DNA of 45,236 bases, from positions 1 through 45,236 of the forward strand of contig JASJCI010000012.1 in NCBI GenBank assembly GCA_030066085.1, read 5' to 3'. This document shows, in pieces, positions 7,534 through 15,525 of this stretch. The position numbers were made by a program, and so were the translations under genes. The notes under the pieces were generated by a model. It was not told the DNA's origin, searched no databases, and saw nothing but the letters and a program-made list of their open reading frames with translations. Numbering within the stretch: the stretch's first letter is position 1; every line of letters begins with the position of its first letter. Source of the stretch: Gammaproteobacteria bacterium (GTDB lineage Bacteria; Pseudomonadota; Gammaproteobacteria; GCA-001735895).

Positions 7534-8391
7534 GTGATTGACACCAAGCGCCACGTCCGAATCCCGCTCCTCTGCCTGCTGGCGCTGACCCTTTCCGCCT
7601 GCAGCGCGCTCGACTGGGCTTACAACAACGCGCCGTCGTTCGTGGCCGACGAGATGGTCGACGCCTTCGACCTGGACGACGAACAGTCGGCCCTCCTCGA
7701 GACCCGGCTCGACCAGTTTTTCGCCTGGCATCGGCAGCAGGAGCTGACGCGTTACCAGGCGGTGCTCGAACGGGCCGCCAACAACGCCAGCGACGGTATC
7801 GTGGCCAGCGAGTTCCTGTGGCTGATGGACGAACTGCGCGACGCGCGTATGCGCTCGATGGCGCGCGCGCTGGACGACTTCGGCGATCTTGCCGCCAGGC
7901 TCAGCGACAGCCAGATCGATCGCTTCGCCGAGACCCTGCACGATCGCGCCGACGAAAGTCGCGATTATCTCGCCAAGTCGGCCCAGCAGCGTGAAATCTT
8001 TCGCGTCGAACGCAACCTTGATCGCCTGCAGGACTGGTTCGGAGATTTCGACTACCAGACCGAGCGCCGCGCGCGCGAACGCCTCGCCGACCTGCCGGAC
8101 CTTTACGAAGCCTGGTACACCTATCGCGATGCCCGCCAGGCCGAGATCATTGCCGCGTTGCGCGGCGGCGGTGACGGACCGGCGCTGAAAGCGCGCCTGA
8201 AGCGAGCCCTGCTGAACCCGGATACCGATTATGCCCGAGCTTTCGAACCCGCGCGCCAGGCTTACTGGCAGGAATTCGCCGTGGTGCTGGAAGATATCAG
8301 CGGCTGGCTGAGCCCGCGCCAGCATCGCGCCGCCGCCGAGCGTCTGCAACGCTACGAGCGCATCCTCGTAAGCTTACGCACCCCGGATTGA
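7534..8391 (+). CDS. DUF6279-type lipoprotein
   Basis: The 285-residue protein starts at GTG and has a lipoprotein signal with lipobox LSAC (Cys 23). The body is almost entirely helical and rich in Arg, Asp and Glu, with LDWAYNNAPSFVADEMVDAFDLDDEQ at the mature N-terminus, which I recognise as the DUF6279 family. Lack of Asp at +2 (it is Ser) suggests outer-membrane sorting. The function is unknown. A possible -10 (TAATAT near 7490) lies upstream. The gene ends 7 bases before the convergent hydrolase. Confidence 0.8.
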   Translation: MIDTKRHVRIPLLCLLALTLSACSALDWAYNNAPSFVADEMVDAFDLDDEQSALLETRLDQFFAWHRQQELTRYQAVLERAANNASDGIVASEFLWLMDELRDARMRSMARALDDFGDLAARLSDSQIDRFAETLHDRADESRDYLAKSAQQREIFRVERNLDRLQDWFGDFDYQTERRARERLADLPDLYEAWYTYRDARQAEIIAALRGGGDGPALKARLKRALLNPDTDYARAFEPARQAYWQEFAVVLEDISGWLSPRQHRAAAERLQRYERILVSLRTPD

Positions 8392-8398
8392 GCCTGCC

Positions 8399-9046
8399 TC
8401 AGTCGCGGCGAAATTCGCCGTGCGCGAGAAAATGAATGACCTGTTCGATGACGCGATCGTTGCGCATCATGAAGGGATGGGTGACTTCCATCTCTAGGTG
8501 ATCGCGCATCCCCTCGACGCGGGTACTTTCCACCGACACCTTGCCATCGTTCTTGCCTGGAATCATGGTCGACAGGAACAGGTTGATGCTGCGCGTACCG
8601 GCGATCACGCCAAGATCGAAATCGGCGCGCCCCAGCTGGTTGGGCACGCTGGTTTCACCCGTACCAAGCTGGAGCCCGGCGTCGCCGTGGTAGAAATGGA
8701 ACCCGGGGAAGTCACGCAGGTGATCGACCACCTCGCTGCCCTTGTTGGGCGGACCCAGCATCACGACCCGCCCGAGACCGGGAATATCGTGATCGCGCAG
8801 GTACTGGCGCACGAGGATACCGCCGAGCGAATGGGTCACGAAATGAATGCGCGCACCCGCGGGGCAGGTCGCGAGCGCGGGCACAATCGCCTTGGTCGCC
8901 AGCTTCTCGATCCTGTCGCGGGTCGATGCGTAACTGACGTTGACCGCATGGTAGCCGCGTTCGTTCAACACCTGCTCGAGTTTTTTCATCGAGCGGTCGG
9001 TGCGCGCAAGGCCGTGCAGCAGGATGACCGATTCGTTGGTCGCCAT
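8399..9046 (-). CDS. Alpha/beta-fold hydrolase, lipase-like
   Basis: The 215-residue protein begins MATNESVILLHGLARTDRSM. It has the nucleophile elbow THSLGG (Ser 73), a likely acid in KNDGKVSVES and the catalytic His in VTHPFMM, giving a complete triad. The oxyanion HG motif is at residues 11-12. This fits the PGAP1/DUF676-like esterase-lipase group. No signal peptide is visible, so it is probably cytoplasmic. The frame is open well upstream of 9046, but conservation starts at this Met. It follows the small membrane protein gene by 38 bases on the same strand. Confidence 0.85.
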   Translation of the reverse strand: MATNESVILLHGLARTDRSMKKLEQVLNERGYHAVNVSYASTRDRIEKLATKAIVPALATCPAGARIHFVTHSLGGILVRQYLRDHDIPGLGRVVMLGPPNKGSEVVDHLRDFPGFHFYHGDAGLQLGTGETSVPNQLGRADFDLGVIAGTRSINLFLSTMIPGKNDGKVSVESTRVEGMRDHLEMEVTHPFMMRNDRVIEQVIHFLAHGEFRRD

Positions 9047-9084
9047 GAATGGAAACGCGGTCGGTTGCAACTCCGACCAGCGGC

Positions 9085-9498
9085 CTAGCCCTCGATCTCG
9101 TCGGTATCGTACTGCCCGCTCAGCCGCCTGCGCACGTGCGACCACGACATGCCGACCGCCAGCACGCCGGATATCATGACCAGCACGATCCACTGGATGA
9201 CGACGCTGTCGTCGAGCGCAAACAGTCCCCATTCGACCAGCAGCCAGATGATGATGCCGAAGAATGCGGCCGCCAGCAGGGTACCGACGGGTCCGAGCGA
9301 GTTCCAGGTGGCGCGCAGGTACATGATCCAGCCAATCAACAGCACGATTCCGCCCGCGGCCTTGTACACCATGGCGACGTCGGTGCGTAACCAGTCGATC
9401 CAGGAATAGCCGGTCGGGTTGTAGGTCAGGAACACCAGCAGCACGGCAAACAAAAGCCGCAGCAAAAAGCTGCCGAAATCGAATTCCTTGCGTGCCAT
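9085..9498 (-). CDS. DUF6524-type small integral membrane protein
   Basis: The 137-residue protein has four predicted membrane helices (about residues 10-26, 43-60, 72-90 and 100-117) and a charged C-terminus. The start at 9498 is supported by GGGGGA upstream. The pattern FNPTGYSW-like (LTYNPTGYSWIDWL) and size match the family I know as DUF6524. Function unknown. The longer open frame upstream is not supported by a ribosome site. The 214 bases between this gene and the ene-reductase hold no gene. Confidence 0.75.
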   Translation of the reverse strand: MARKEFDFGSFLLRLLFAVLLVFLTYNPTGYSWIDWLRTDVAMVYKAAGGIVLLIGWIMYLRATWNSLGPVGTLLAAAFFGIIIWLLVEWGLFALDDSVVIQWIVLVMISGVLAVGMSWSHVRRRLSGQYDTDEIEG

Positions 9499-9712
9499 CT
9501 TCGTCCCCCGCTGCGACAACGGCGCTATGGTACCAGACTCGCCGGGACTGGCGACCGGTTTCTCGCAAGGAAGCCAGCAGCCGGGGTTGCTGGCGTCTCG
9601 ACCAGCCCGGGCGGAAACGAGTCGGCGCGAAAACCTCCGCGTTGCCCCGCGGCCCGTCGGACCGCGGCGAGAAAAATTACCGGCGTTCCCCGCCAGGATA
9701 CCCGCAGAAATG

Positions 9713-10885
9713 CTACTGGTTGAGGCGCTTGATCTGCGCGCGCCGATCCACCGCCCAGGCATACTGCTTCGGCCACATCCGGTAGTCGGGATCGACCCCC
9801 AGCGCTTCCGCCGCGTGTAGTGGCCAGAAAGGGTCGTACATGAGTTCGCGGCCGATAGCTACCAGGTCGGCGTCGCCGGCCTGCAGGATATCCTCGGCCT
9901 GCTGCGGATCGATGATGACACCGACGGCCATGGTGCCGACACCGGCCTCGGCGCGCAGCCGGCTCGCGAACGGAACCTGGAAACCCGGGGCCCGCGCCGA
10001 ATCGGCGCTCAGCGGCTTACCCGAATCGTCGCTGCGAAACCGTGGCGCGCCGCCGATACCGCCCGACGAACAATCGACCACGTCGACACCGACCTCGGCC
10101 AGGCGTGCCGCCAGCGTTACCGAATCCTCCAGCTGCCAGCCGCCCTCGCGACCGTCGATCGCCGAGATGCGCGCGAACAGCGGCAGTTGGTCGGGCATCG
10201 CGGCGCGTACCGCGGCCGCAACCTCGAGCGGAAAGCGCATGCGCCCCTCCAGGTCACCGCCCCAGGCATCCTCGCGCTGGTTGCCCAGCGGCGACAGGAA
10301 GCTGTGCAGCAGGTAGCCGTGCGCCATGTGCAGCTCGAGCACGCGGAAACCCACCGCGACCGCGCGCCGCGCGGCATCGACGAAAGCCTGCTTTACGGTT
10401 TCGAGGCCAGCCTCGTCGAGCGCCGCGGGCACGTGCCAGCCGTCGGTCACCGGCAGCGCCGATGGCGCGACCGTCAGCCAGGGTGCGCCGGCCTCGGCCG
10501 CGTCCTCCGCTGTCAGCGGGCTGGGGCCCTTCGGCACGAACGGCGCGCGCGTGGATCCCTTGCGCCCGGCATGCGCGAGCTGCATGCCCGGCACGCAGTC
10601 CTGCGACTCGATGAATTCGACGATCGGCCGCAGCGCCTCGGCCTGCTCGTCGGTCCAGATACCGAGGCAATCCGGCGTGATCCGCCCGCGTTCCTCGACC
10701 GCGGCGGCCTCGGTAAACACCAGCCCGGCCTTGCCGCGCGCAAAGGTGCTGAGATGGGCGAAGTGCCAGGGCACGGCGAGCCCGTCGACGGCGGAATACT
10801 GGCACAGCGGCGATACGACGATGCGGTTCGGCAGGGTCGTGCCGCGCAGGGTCAGGGGTTCGAACAGTTTGACGGATGCGGTCAT
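9713..10885 (-). CDS. NADH:flavin oxidoreductase, YqjM/NamA-type ene-reductase
   Basis: This 390-residue single-domain Old Yellow Enzyme binds FMN and reduces activated C=C bonds with NAD(P)H. Features of the YqjM class are Cys 28 in SPLCQYSA, the QLAHAGRK motif, HMAHGYLLHSFLSPLGNQR with the substrate-binding histidines, and CSSGG / IGRELMYDPFWP near the C-terminus. The start is ATG 10885, 12 bases from a perfect 9-bp inverted repeat that looks like an operator. It is downstream of and co-directional with the thiolase gene. Confidence 0.92.
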   Translation of the reverse strand: MTASVKLFEPLTLRGTTLPNRIVVSPLCQYSAVDGLAVPWHFAHLSTFARGKAGLVFTEAAAVEERGRITPDCLGIWTDEQAEALRPIVEFIESQDCVPGMQLAHAGRKGSTRAPFVPKGPSPLTAEDAAEAGAPWLTVAPSALPVTDGWHVPAALDEAGLETVKQAFVDAARRAVAVGFRVLELHMAHGYLLHSFLSPLGNQREDAWGGDLEGRMRFPLEVAAAVRAAMPDQLPLFARISAIDGREGGWQLEDSVTLAARLAEVGVDVVDCSSGGIGGAPRFRSDDSGKPLSADSARAPGFQVPFASRLRAEAGVGTMAVGVIIDPQQAEDILQAGDADLVAIGRELMYDPFWPLHAAEALGVDPDYRMWPKQYAWAVDRRAQIKRLNQ

Positions 10886-10896
10886 GTTATCTCGGC

Positions 10897-10930
10897 CACG
10901 AAACAAAAGGCGACATTATTCTGTTTCGTG
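10897..10930 (-). promoter_or_regulatory. Inverted-repeat operator candidate upstream of the ene-reductase
   Basis: CACGAAACA (10897-10905) and TGTTTCGTG (10922-10930) form a perfect 9-bp inverted repeat with a 16-base centre. On the minus strand the centre contains AATAAT, which could be a -10 box. Such placement would let a dimeric repressor of the TetR or MarR type block transcription. No regulator gene is adjacent. Confidence 0.5.
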
Positions 10931-10950
10931 CACCAAAGCGCAAAAGTTTC

Positions 10951-11019
10951 GGTACGGCCGGTCAGGTGCGGCCGGCCAGGTGTGGCCGGCGAGGTACGGC
11001 CGGCCAGATAAGCGGCCGG

Positions 11020-11022
<3 letters not shown>
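10951..11022. repeat. Four 14-bp tandem repeats around CGGCCGG
   Basis: Four successive 14-bp units (10951-10964, 10965-10978, 10979-10992, 10993-11006) follow the pattern GGTRYGGCCGGYCA, and a fifth diverged unit runs into the thiolase stop codon. The unit core CGGCCGG is self-complementary. Confidence 0.8.
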
Positions 11023-12225
<1,203 letters not shown>

Positions 12226-12315
12226 TCAGTCACCCCCGCGGGTATACCCGCTCGCTGCCACTCACTGGCACGAATGCTACCGCAAATCGCGCCGCGATAC
12301 GGCATTCGGCTGGCT

Positions 12316-13398
12316 TCAGGCGGAACGCGGCACCCGGTTGCGCCCGGCGAGTACCGGCGCAACACGCCCGGCGATTTCACGCAGCAGGGTCTCGGTAGTC
12401 TCCCAGTCGATGCAGGCATCGGTAACCGACACGCCATAGGTCATGCGGCTGCGATCCGCCTGCAGCGGCTGGTTACCGGCGCCGATGTTGCTTTCGATCA
12501 TCAGGCCGATGATCGAATCGTTGCCGGCGACGATCTGCTCGGCCACCTGGCGCGCCACCAGCGGCTGGCGACCGTGGTCCTTGTTCGAATTGGCGTGACT
12601 GCAGTCGACCATGATGTTGGGCGCGAGCCCGGCGCCGATCAGCGCGGTCTCGGCACTGGCGATGCTCTCGGCATCGTAATTCGGCCCGTTGCTGCCGCCG
12701 CGCAACACCAGGTGCGCATCCGGGTTGCCGCGCGTGTGCATCACCGCGACCTGGCCGGCCGCGTCCATGCCGAGGAAGCTGTGCGGACTGGCGACCGACT
12801 GCAGCGCATTCAGCGCCACGCCGAGGCCGCCGTCGGTGCCGTTCTTGAAGCCGACCGCGGAACTGAGCCCGGAGGCCATCTCGCGGTGCGTCTGCGATTC
12901 GGTCGTGCGCGCGCCGATTGCCGACCAGCTGATCAGGTCCTGCAGGTACTGCGGCGTGATCGGATCGAGCGCCTCGGTCGACAGCGGCAGACCCAGGTCC
13001 GCCAGCCGCAGCAGCAGCCGGCGGGCGATTTCGAGGCCCTCGCCGACCTCGAAACTGTCGTCAAGGTGCGGGTCGTTGATGAGGCCTTTCCAGCCCACCG
13101 TGGTGCGCGGCTTCTCGAAATAGCTGCGCATGACCAGCAACAGGCTGTCGTCGACCTCGCGCGCGAGCGACGCGAGTCGTTCGGCGTAATCGAACGCGGC
13201 GTCGACGTCGTGGATCGAACAGGGTCCGACCACCACCAGCAGGCGCGGATCCTCGCGCCGCAGGATGTTCTTGACCGCCTGGCGCGCGCGCGTAACCTTG
13301 CCGCGCAGCGCCGGGGTCACCGGTAATTTCTGTTTCAGCGCCTGCGGTGTAATCAGCAGTTGCTGTGCCCTGATGTTGATGTTTTCCAGTTCTGTCAT
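12316..13398 (-). CDS. aroG: 3-deoxy-7-phosphoheptulonate (DAHP) synthase, class I
   Basis: The 360-residue enzyme joins phosphoenolpyruvate and erythrose 4-phosphate, the first step of the shikimate pathway. AroAI-alpha motifs are clear: VVVGPCSIHD (metal/PEP), MRSYFEKPRTTVGWKGLINDP, GARTTESQTHREMASGLS, GFKNGTDGGLGVALNA and VDCSHANS. ATG 13398 gives the normal N-terminus. The isozyme type (Phe-, Tyr- or Trp-sensitive) cannot be assigned from sequence alone, so the symbol is a best guess. Expression appears to be controlled by the attenuator at 13429-13595, whose leader peptide carries paired Trp, Tyr and Phe codons. Confidence 0.95.
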   Translation of the reverse strand: MTELENINIRAQQLLITPQALKQKLPVTPALRGKVTRARQAVKNILRREDPRLLVVVGPCSIHDVDAAFDYAERLASLAREVDDSLLLVMRSYFEKPRTTVGWKGLINDPHLDDSFEVGEGLEIARRLLLRLADLGLPLSTEALDPITPQYLQDLISWSAIGARTTESQTHREMASGLSSAVGFKNGTDGGLGVALNALQSVASPHSFLGMDAAGQVAVMHTRGNPDAHLVLRGGSNGPNYDAESIASAETALIGAGLAPNIMVDCSHANSNKDHGRQPLVARQVAEQIVAGNDSIIGLMIESNIGAGNQPLQADRSRMTYGVSVTDACIDWETTETLLREIAGRVAPVLAGRNRVPRSA

Positions 13399-13428
13399 GT
13401 TGCACCTAGTATCTTTTGCCGGACGCAT

Positions 13429-13463
13429 AAAAAAACCCCGTTGGCGCTGCCTGACGGGGTTTT
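13429..13463 (-). terminator. Attenuator terminator in the aroG leader
   Basis: A 10-bp stem (AAAACCCCGT, 13463-13454 on the minus strand, with 13441-13432) closes a 12-nt loop and is followed by seven U residues (complement of 13429-13435). It ends about 30 bases before the aroG ATG and points into the gene, so it can only act as a premature terminator. Its loop contains AGGCAGCG, the 3' arm of the competing antiterminator. Confidence 0.9.
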
Positions 13464-13506
13464 ATTGCCGAAGGCAGCGAGCACTACCTTCGACCGGGGA
13501 AGGTAG
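13445..13506 (-). promoter_or_regulatory. Competing leader hairpins (antiterminator) of aroG
   Basis: Minus-strand order: segment 1 CTACCTTC (13506-13499), two bases after the leader stop; segment 2 GAAGGTAG (13491-13484), pairing with 1 over 8 bp; segment 3 CGCTGCCTTC (13479-13470); segment 4 AGGCAGCG (13452-13445), pairing with segment 3 over 8 bp and trapping the terminator 5' arm in its loop. GAAGG of segment 2 can instead pair with CCTTC of segment 3, releasing the terminator. A ribosome finishing at the stop would cover segment 1 and favour 2:3 plus termination. A ribosome stalled at the Trp codons would leave 1:2 and 3:4 and allow read-through. The pairings are read from the sequence; the switching model is inferred. 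Confidence 0.8.
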
Positions 13507-13508
13507 AG

Positions 13509-13595
13509 TCAATCAGCAAAAAAGTAATAGCCGGCCCACCAGCTGCGCGCATCTCGCGAGCTGCGGTTGACGGTTTTCGACGACGCGAAAATCAT
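13509..13595 (-). CDS. aroG leader peptide with Trp-Trp, Tyr-Tyr, Phe-Phe
   Basis: This is a 28-residue frame, ATG at 13595 to TGA at 13509. Residues 19-28 read WWAGYYFFAD: two Trp (TGG TGG), two Tyr (TAT TAC) and two Phe (TTT TTT) codons within eight positions, directly before the stop and the competing hairpins. All three end products of the pathway entered by the downstream enzyme are represented. A modest AGGGT lies upstream of the ATG. The peptide is expected to act only through its translation, by ribosome stalling when any of the three aminoacyl-tRNAs is scarce. Confidence 0.9.
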   Translation of the reverse strand: MIFASSKTVNRSSRDARSWWAGYYFFAD

Positions 13596-13641
13596 GGCTA
13601 TTACCCTGCTACCTTGCCTGTGGCATTCGTGTGAACGCTCG

Positions 13642-13669
13642 ATAGTAACAATTTCAGCCCGGAAAACAA
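13642..13669 (-). promoter_or_regulatory. Promoter of the aroG leader transcript
   Basis: On the minus strand TTGTTT (13669-13664) and TACTAT (13647-13642) are 16 bases apart. Transcription would start near 13635, about 40 bases before the leader ATG. The box lies just after the stop of the small Cys-containing gene. Confidence 0.6.
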
Positions 13670-13677
13670 GCCGCGGG

Positions 13678-13938
13678 CTAGACGGCCTTGCACTTTTTCA
13701 TCTCTTCCTGCAGTTCCTGCAGCTTGCCCTGGTTGAGCAGGCTCATCGACCGCGCGCAGGAAAAGACACACTGCATGCGCTGGATCTTGGCACAGTTTTG
13801 CGCGCGGATCTTGAGCCGCTTGAGCAGCTGTTCGCGCTTGGCCTCGGTATCGCTGGCCTGCACCGATGCAACCGGCGCGGCGGCCAGCGTGGCGAGCAGC
13901 AGCAGGATCGGCAGGCGGTATACAAGTTTCGCTTTCAT
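13678..13938 (-). CDS. Small secreted four-cysteine protein, unknown family
   Basis: The 86-residue protein has a signal peptide (about residues 1-29, ending VQASD). The mature part is about 57 residues, helical and Lys/Glu-rich, with four cysteines (NCAKIQ, MQCVFSC, KKCKAV). The C-x3-C and paired spacing suggest two disulfides, as in a helical hairpin, or a metal site. I do not recognise a family. It lies between the decarboxylase gene and aroG on the same strand, 42 bases after the decarboxylase stop. Confidence 0.65.
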   Translation of the reverse strand: MKAKLVYRLPILLLLATLAAAPVASVQASDTEAKREQLLKRLKIRAQNCAKIQRMQCVFSCARSMSLLNQGKLQELQEEMKKCKAV

Positions 13939-13979
13939 TGACAGTCCGGGTTCCCTGTAATCTGGTCAGACAGTCAATA

Positions 13980-15473
13980 TTATAGCTGCGTATCGGCATT
14001 CTGCCCGCCGTCGGACAACTCCGTTTCGAGCCCTGCGCCGATACGCAGGATGGCGTCGACCAGCCCTTCGACCTGTCCCTCGCCGGTGCGCGCGCCGAGG
14101 AAACAGGGCCTGAGCGCGAGCCGGCCGTCGACCCGGGTAGTGCTCGGCAGGTATTGGTTTTCCCGCACCAGGCGCCGGTGCAGCCGGCGGTTGAATTCGT
14201 CGAGGTCGTCGACGCCCGCCGGTCGATAGCGAAAACAGCACACCGACAGCGTCGGTTCGAGCAGCAGCTCGAGACGCTCGTGCGCGCGGCAGCGCGCGGC
14301 CAGCTCGCGCGCCATGTCGTTATGTCGCACGATCCGCTCGCGCATACCCTCGGCGCCGATTTCGCGCAGCATCGCCCACACCACGACCCCGCGGCACGGT
14401 GAGCTGAGTTCGAGCCCGTAGTTGAAATAGGGAATGCCGAAATCGTCCATCGAGTGTTCGATGCGAGGTTCGTCAGCGTCGGATTGCTCGAGCGTGCCCT
14501 CGAGATAATCCGACGCTTCCTGGGTGAACGCGCGCTCGAGAATATCGCGCTCGTGGACGAAGGTGGCGGCGATACCGACCGCCGCGCCGAGCCACTTGTG
14601 CGGGTCGGTAATCACCGAATCCGCCTGCTCGATCCCGCGATACAGTCCACGCACGCGCGGGTCTAGAATACCGGGTAACCCGTAAGCGCCATCGACGTGG
14701 TACCAGATACCGTGTGCGCGCGCGACTTCGCCGATCTCGGCGATCGGGTCGATCGCGCCGGTGTTGGTCGCGCCGGCATTGGCCACGATCGCCACCGGCA
14801 GAATGCCGTCGCGCAGGTCCGACTCGAGCGCCCGGCGCAGCGCATCGACGCGCATGCGTTTACCTTCGTCGCAGGCGATCAACGCCACCGAAGCCCGCCC
14901 GAGGCCGAGCACGCCGGCCGAGCGCTGGATGGTGTGATGACATTCCTCGCTGGCATAAATCCGTACCGCGCGATCGACCCCGTGCAGCGCCGGATCGCGG
15001 CCGATCTTCTCGAAGGCATGCTGACGCGCGGCACCCAGACCGACCAGGTTGGCTACCGAGCCGCCGCTGCTGTAGACACCCTTCATCGCGCCGAGACCGA
15101 GCAGTTCCGCCAGCCATTCCAGTGACAGTTCCTCCACCAGGTTGAACGCGGTCGGCAGGTAGCGCGCCGGCGAGGCAACGCTGGCGGCGGCGCTGGCGAG
15201 CACCGATGCAGTGACCGGGCCGGTCACGATGTAGCCGGTGAAACCGGGCTTGCTGATCGGCTGGCCGTTGGGGATCAGCGTCTCGACCAGTTCACGGGTA
15301 ACCGCATCGATACCCTCGCCGGTTCGCGGCAGCGGCTGCGCCAGCCGCGGCTGCCATGCAGCGCGATTGACGAACGCATCGGCGTGCTCGAACCTGAGAT
15401 ACTCGTCGAGCCCGGCGCCAACCTGCGCCAGCAGCGTTTGCAGGCGACCGAGTTCGGCTTTTTCAGTTGACAT
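13980..15473 (-). CDS. Group II pyridoxal-dependent decarboxylase
   Basis: The 497-residue protein belongs to the family of aromatic-L-amino-acid, glutamate and diaminobutyrate decarboxylases. It shows GVYSSGGSVANLVGLGAAR, the PLP-stacking His in YASEECHHTIQRSA, NAGATNTGAIDPI, the conserved Asp in YHVDGAYGLPG, and the Schiff-base lysine in TDPHKWLG. The start is ATG 15473. The substrate cannot be fixed: the general layout resembles tyrosine/tryptophan or 2,4-diaminobutyrate enzymes. Its place just upstream of an aromatic-pathway gene hints at an aromatic substrate, but that is only context. Confidence 0.88.
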   Translation of the reverse strand: MSTEKAELGRLQTLLAQVGAGLDEYLRFEHADAFVNRAAWQPRLAQPLPRTGEGIDAVTRELVETLIPNGQPISKPGFTGYIVTGPVTASVLASAAASVASPARYLPTAFNLVEELSLEWLAELLGLGAMKGVYSSGGSVANLVGLGAARQHAFEKIGRDPALHGVDRAVRIYASEECHHTIQRSAGVLGLGRASVALIACDEGKRMRVDALRRALESDLRDGILPVAIVANAGATNTGAIDPIAEIGEVARAHGIWYHVDGAYGLPGILDPRVRGLYRGIEQADSVITDPHKWLGAAVGIAATFVHERDILERAFTQEASDYLEGTLEQSDADEPRIEHSMDDFGIPYFNYGLELSSPCRGVVVWAMLREIGAEGMRERIVRHNDMARELAARCRAHERLELLLEPTLSVCCFRYRPAGVDDLDEFNRRLHRRLVRENQYLPSTTRVDGRLALRPCFLGARTGEGQVEGLVDAILRIGAGLETELSDGGQNADTQL

Positions 15474-15525
15474 GAAAAACTTCCGCCAGCTTGAGACCAG
15501 TCGCAACCTTAGCAGGAAATGCTTT

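Noticed and set aside
6412-8349. 645-codon minus-strand frame opposite ispH and the lipoprotein gene
   Set aside because: ispH is certain on the plus strand, and the antisense translation has no domain or ribosome site; long antisense frames are common at this GC content.
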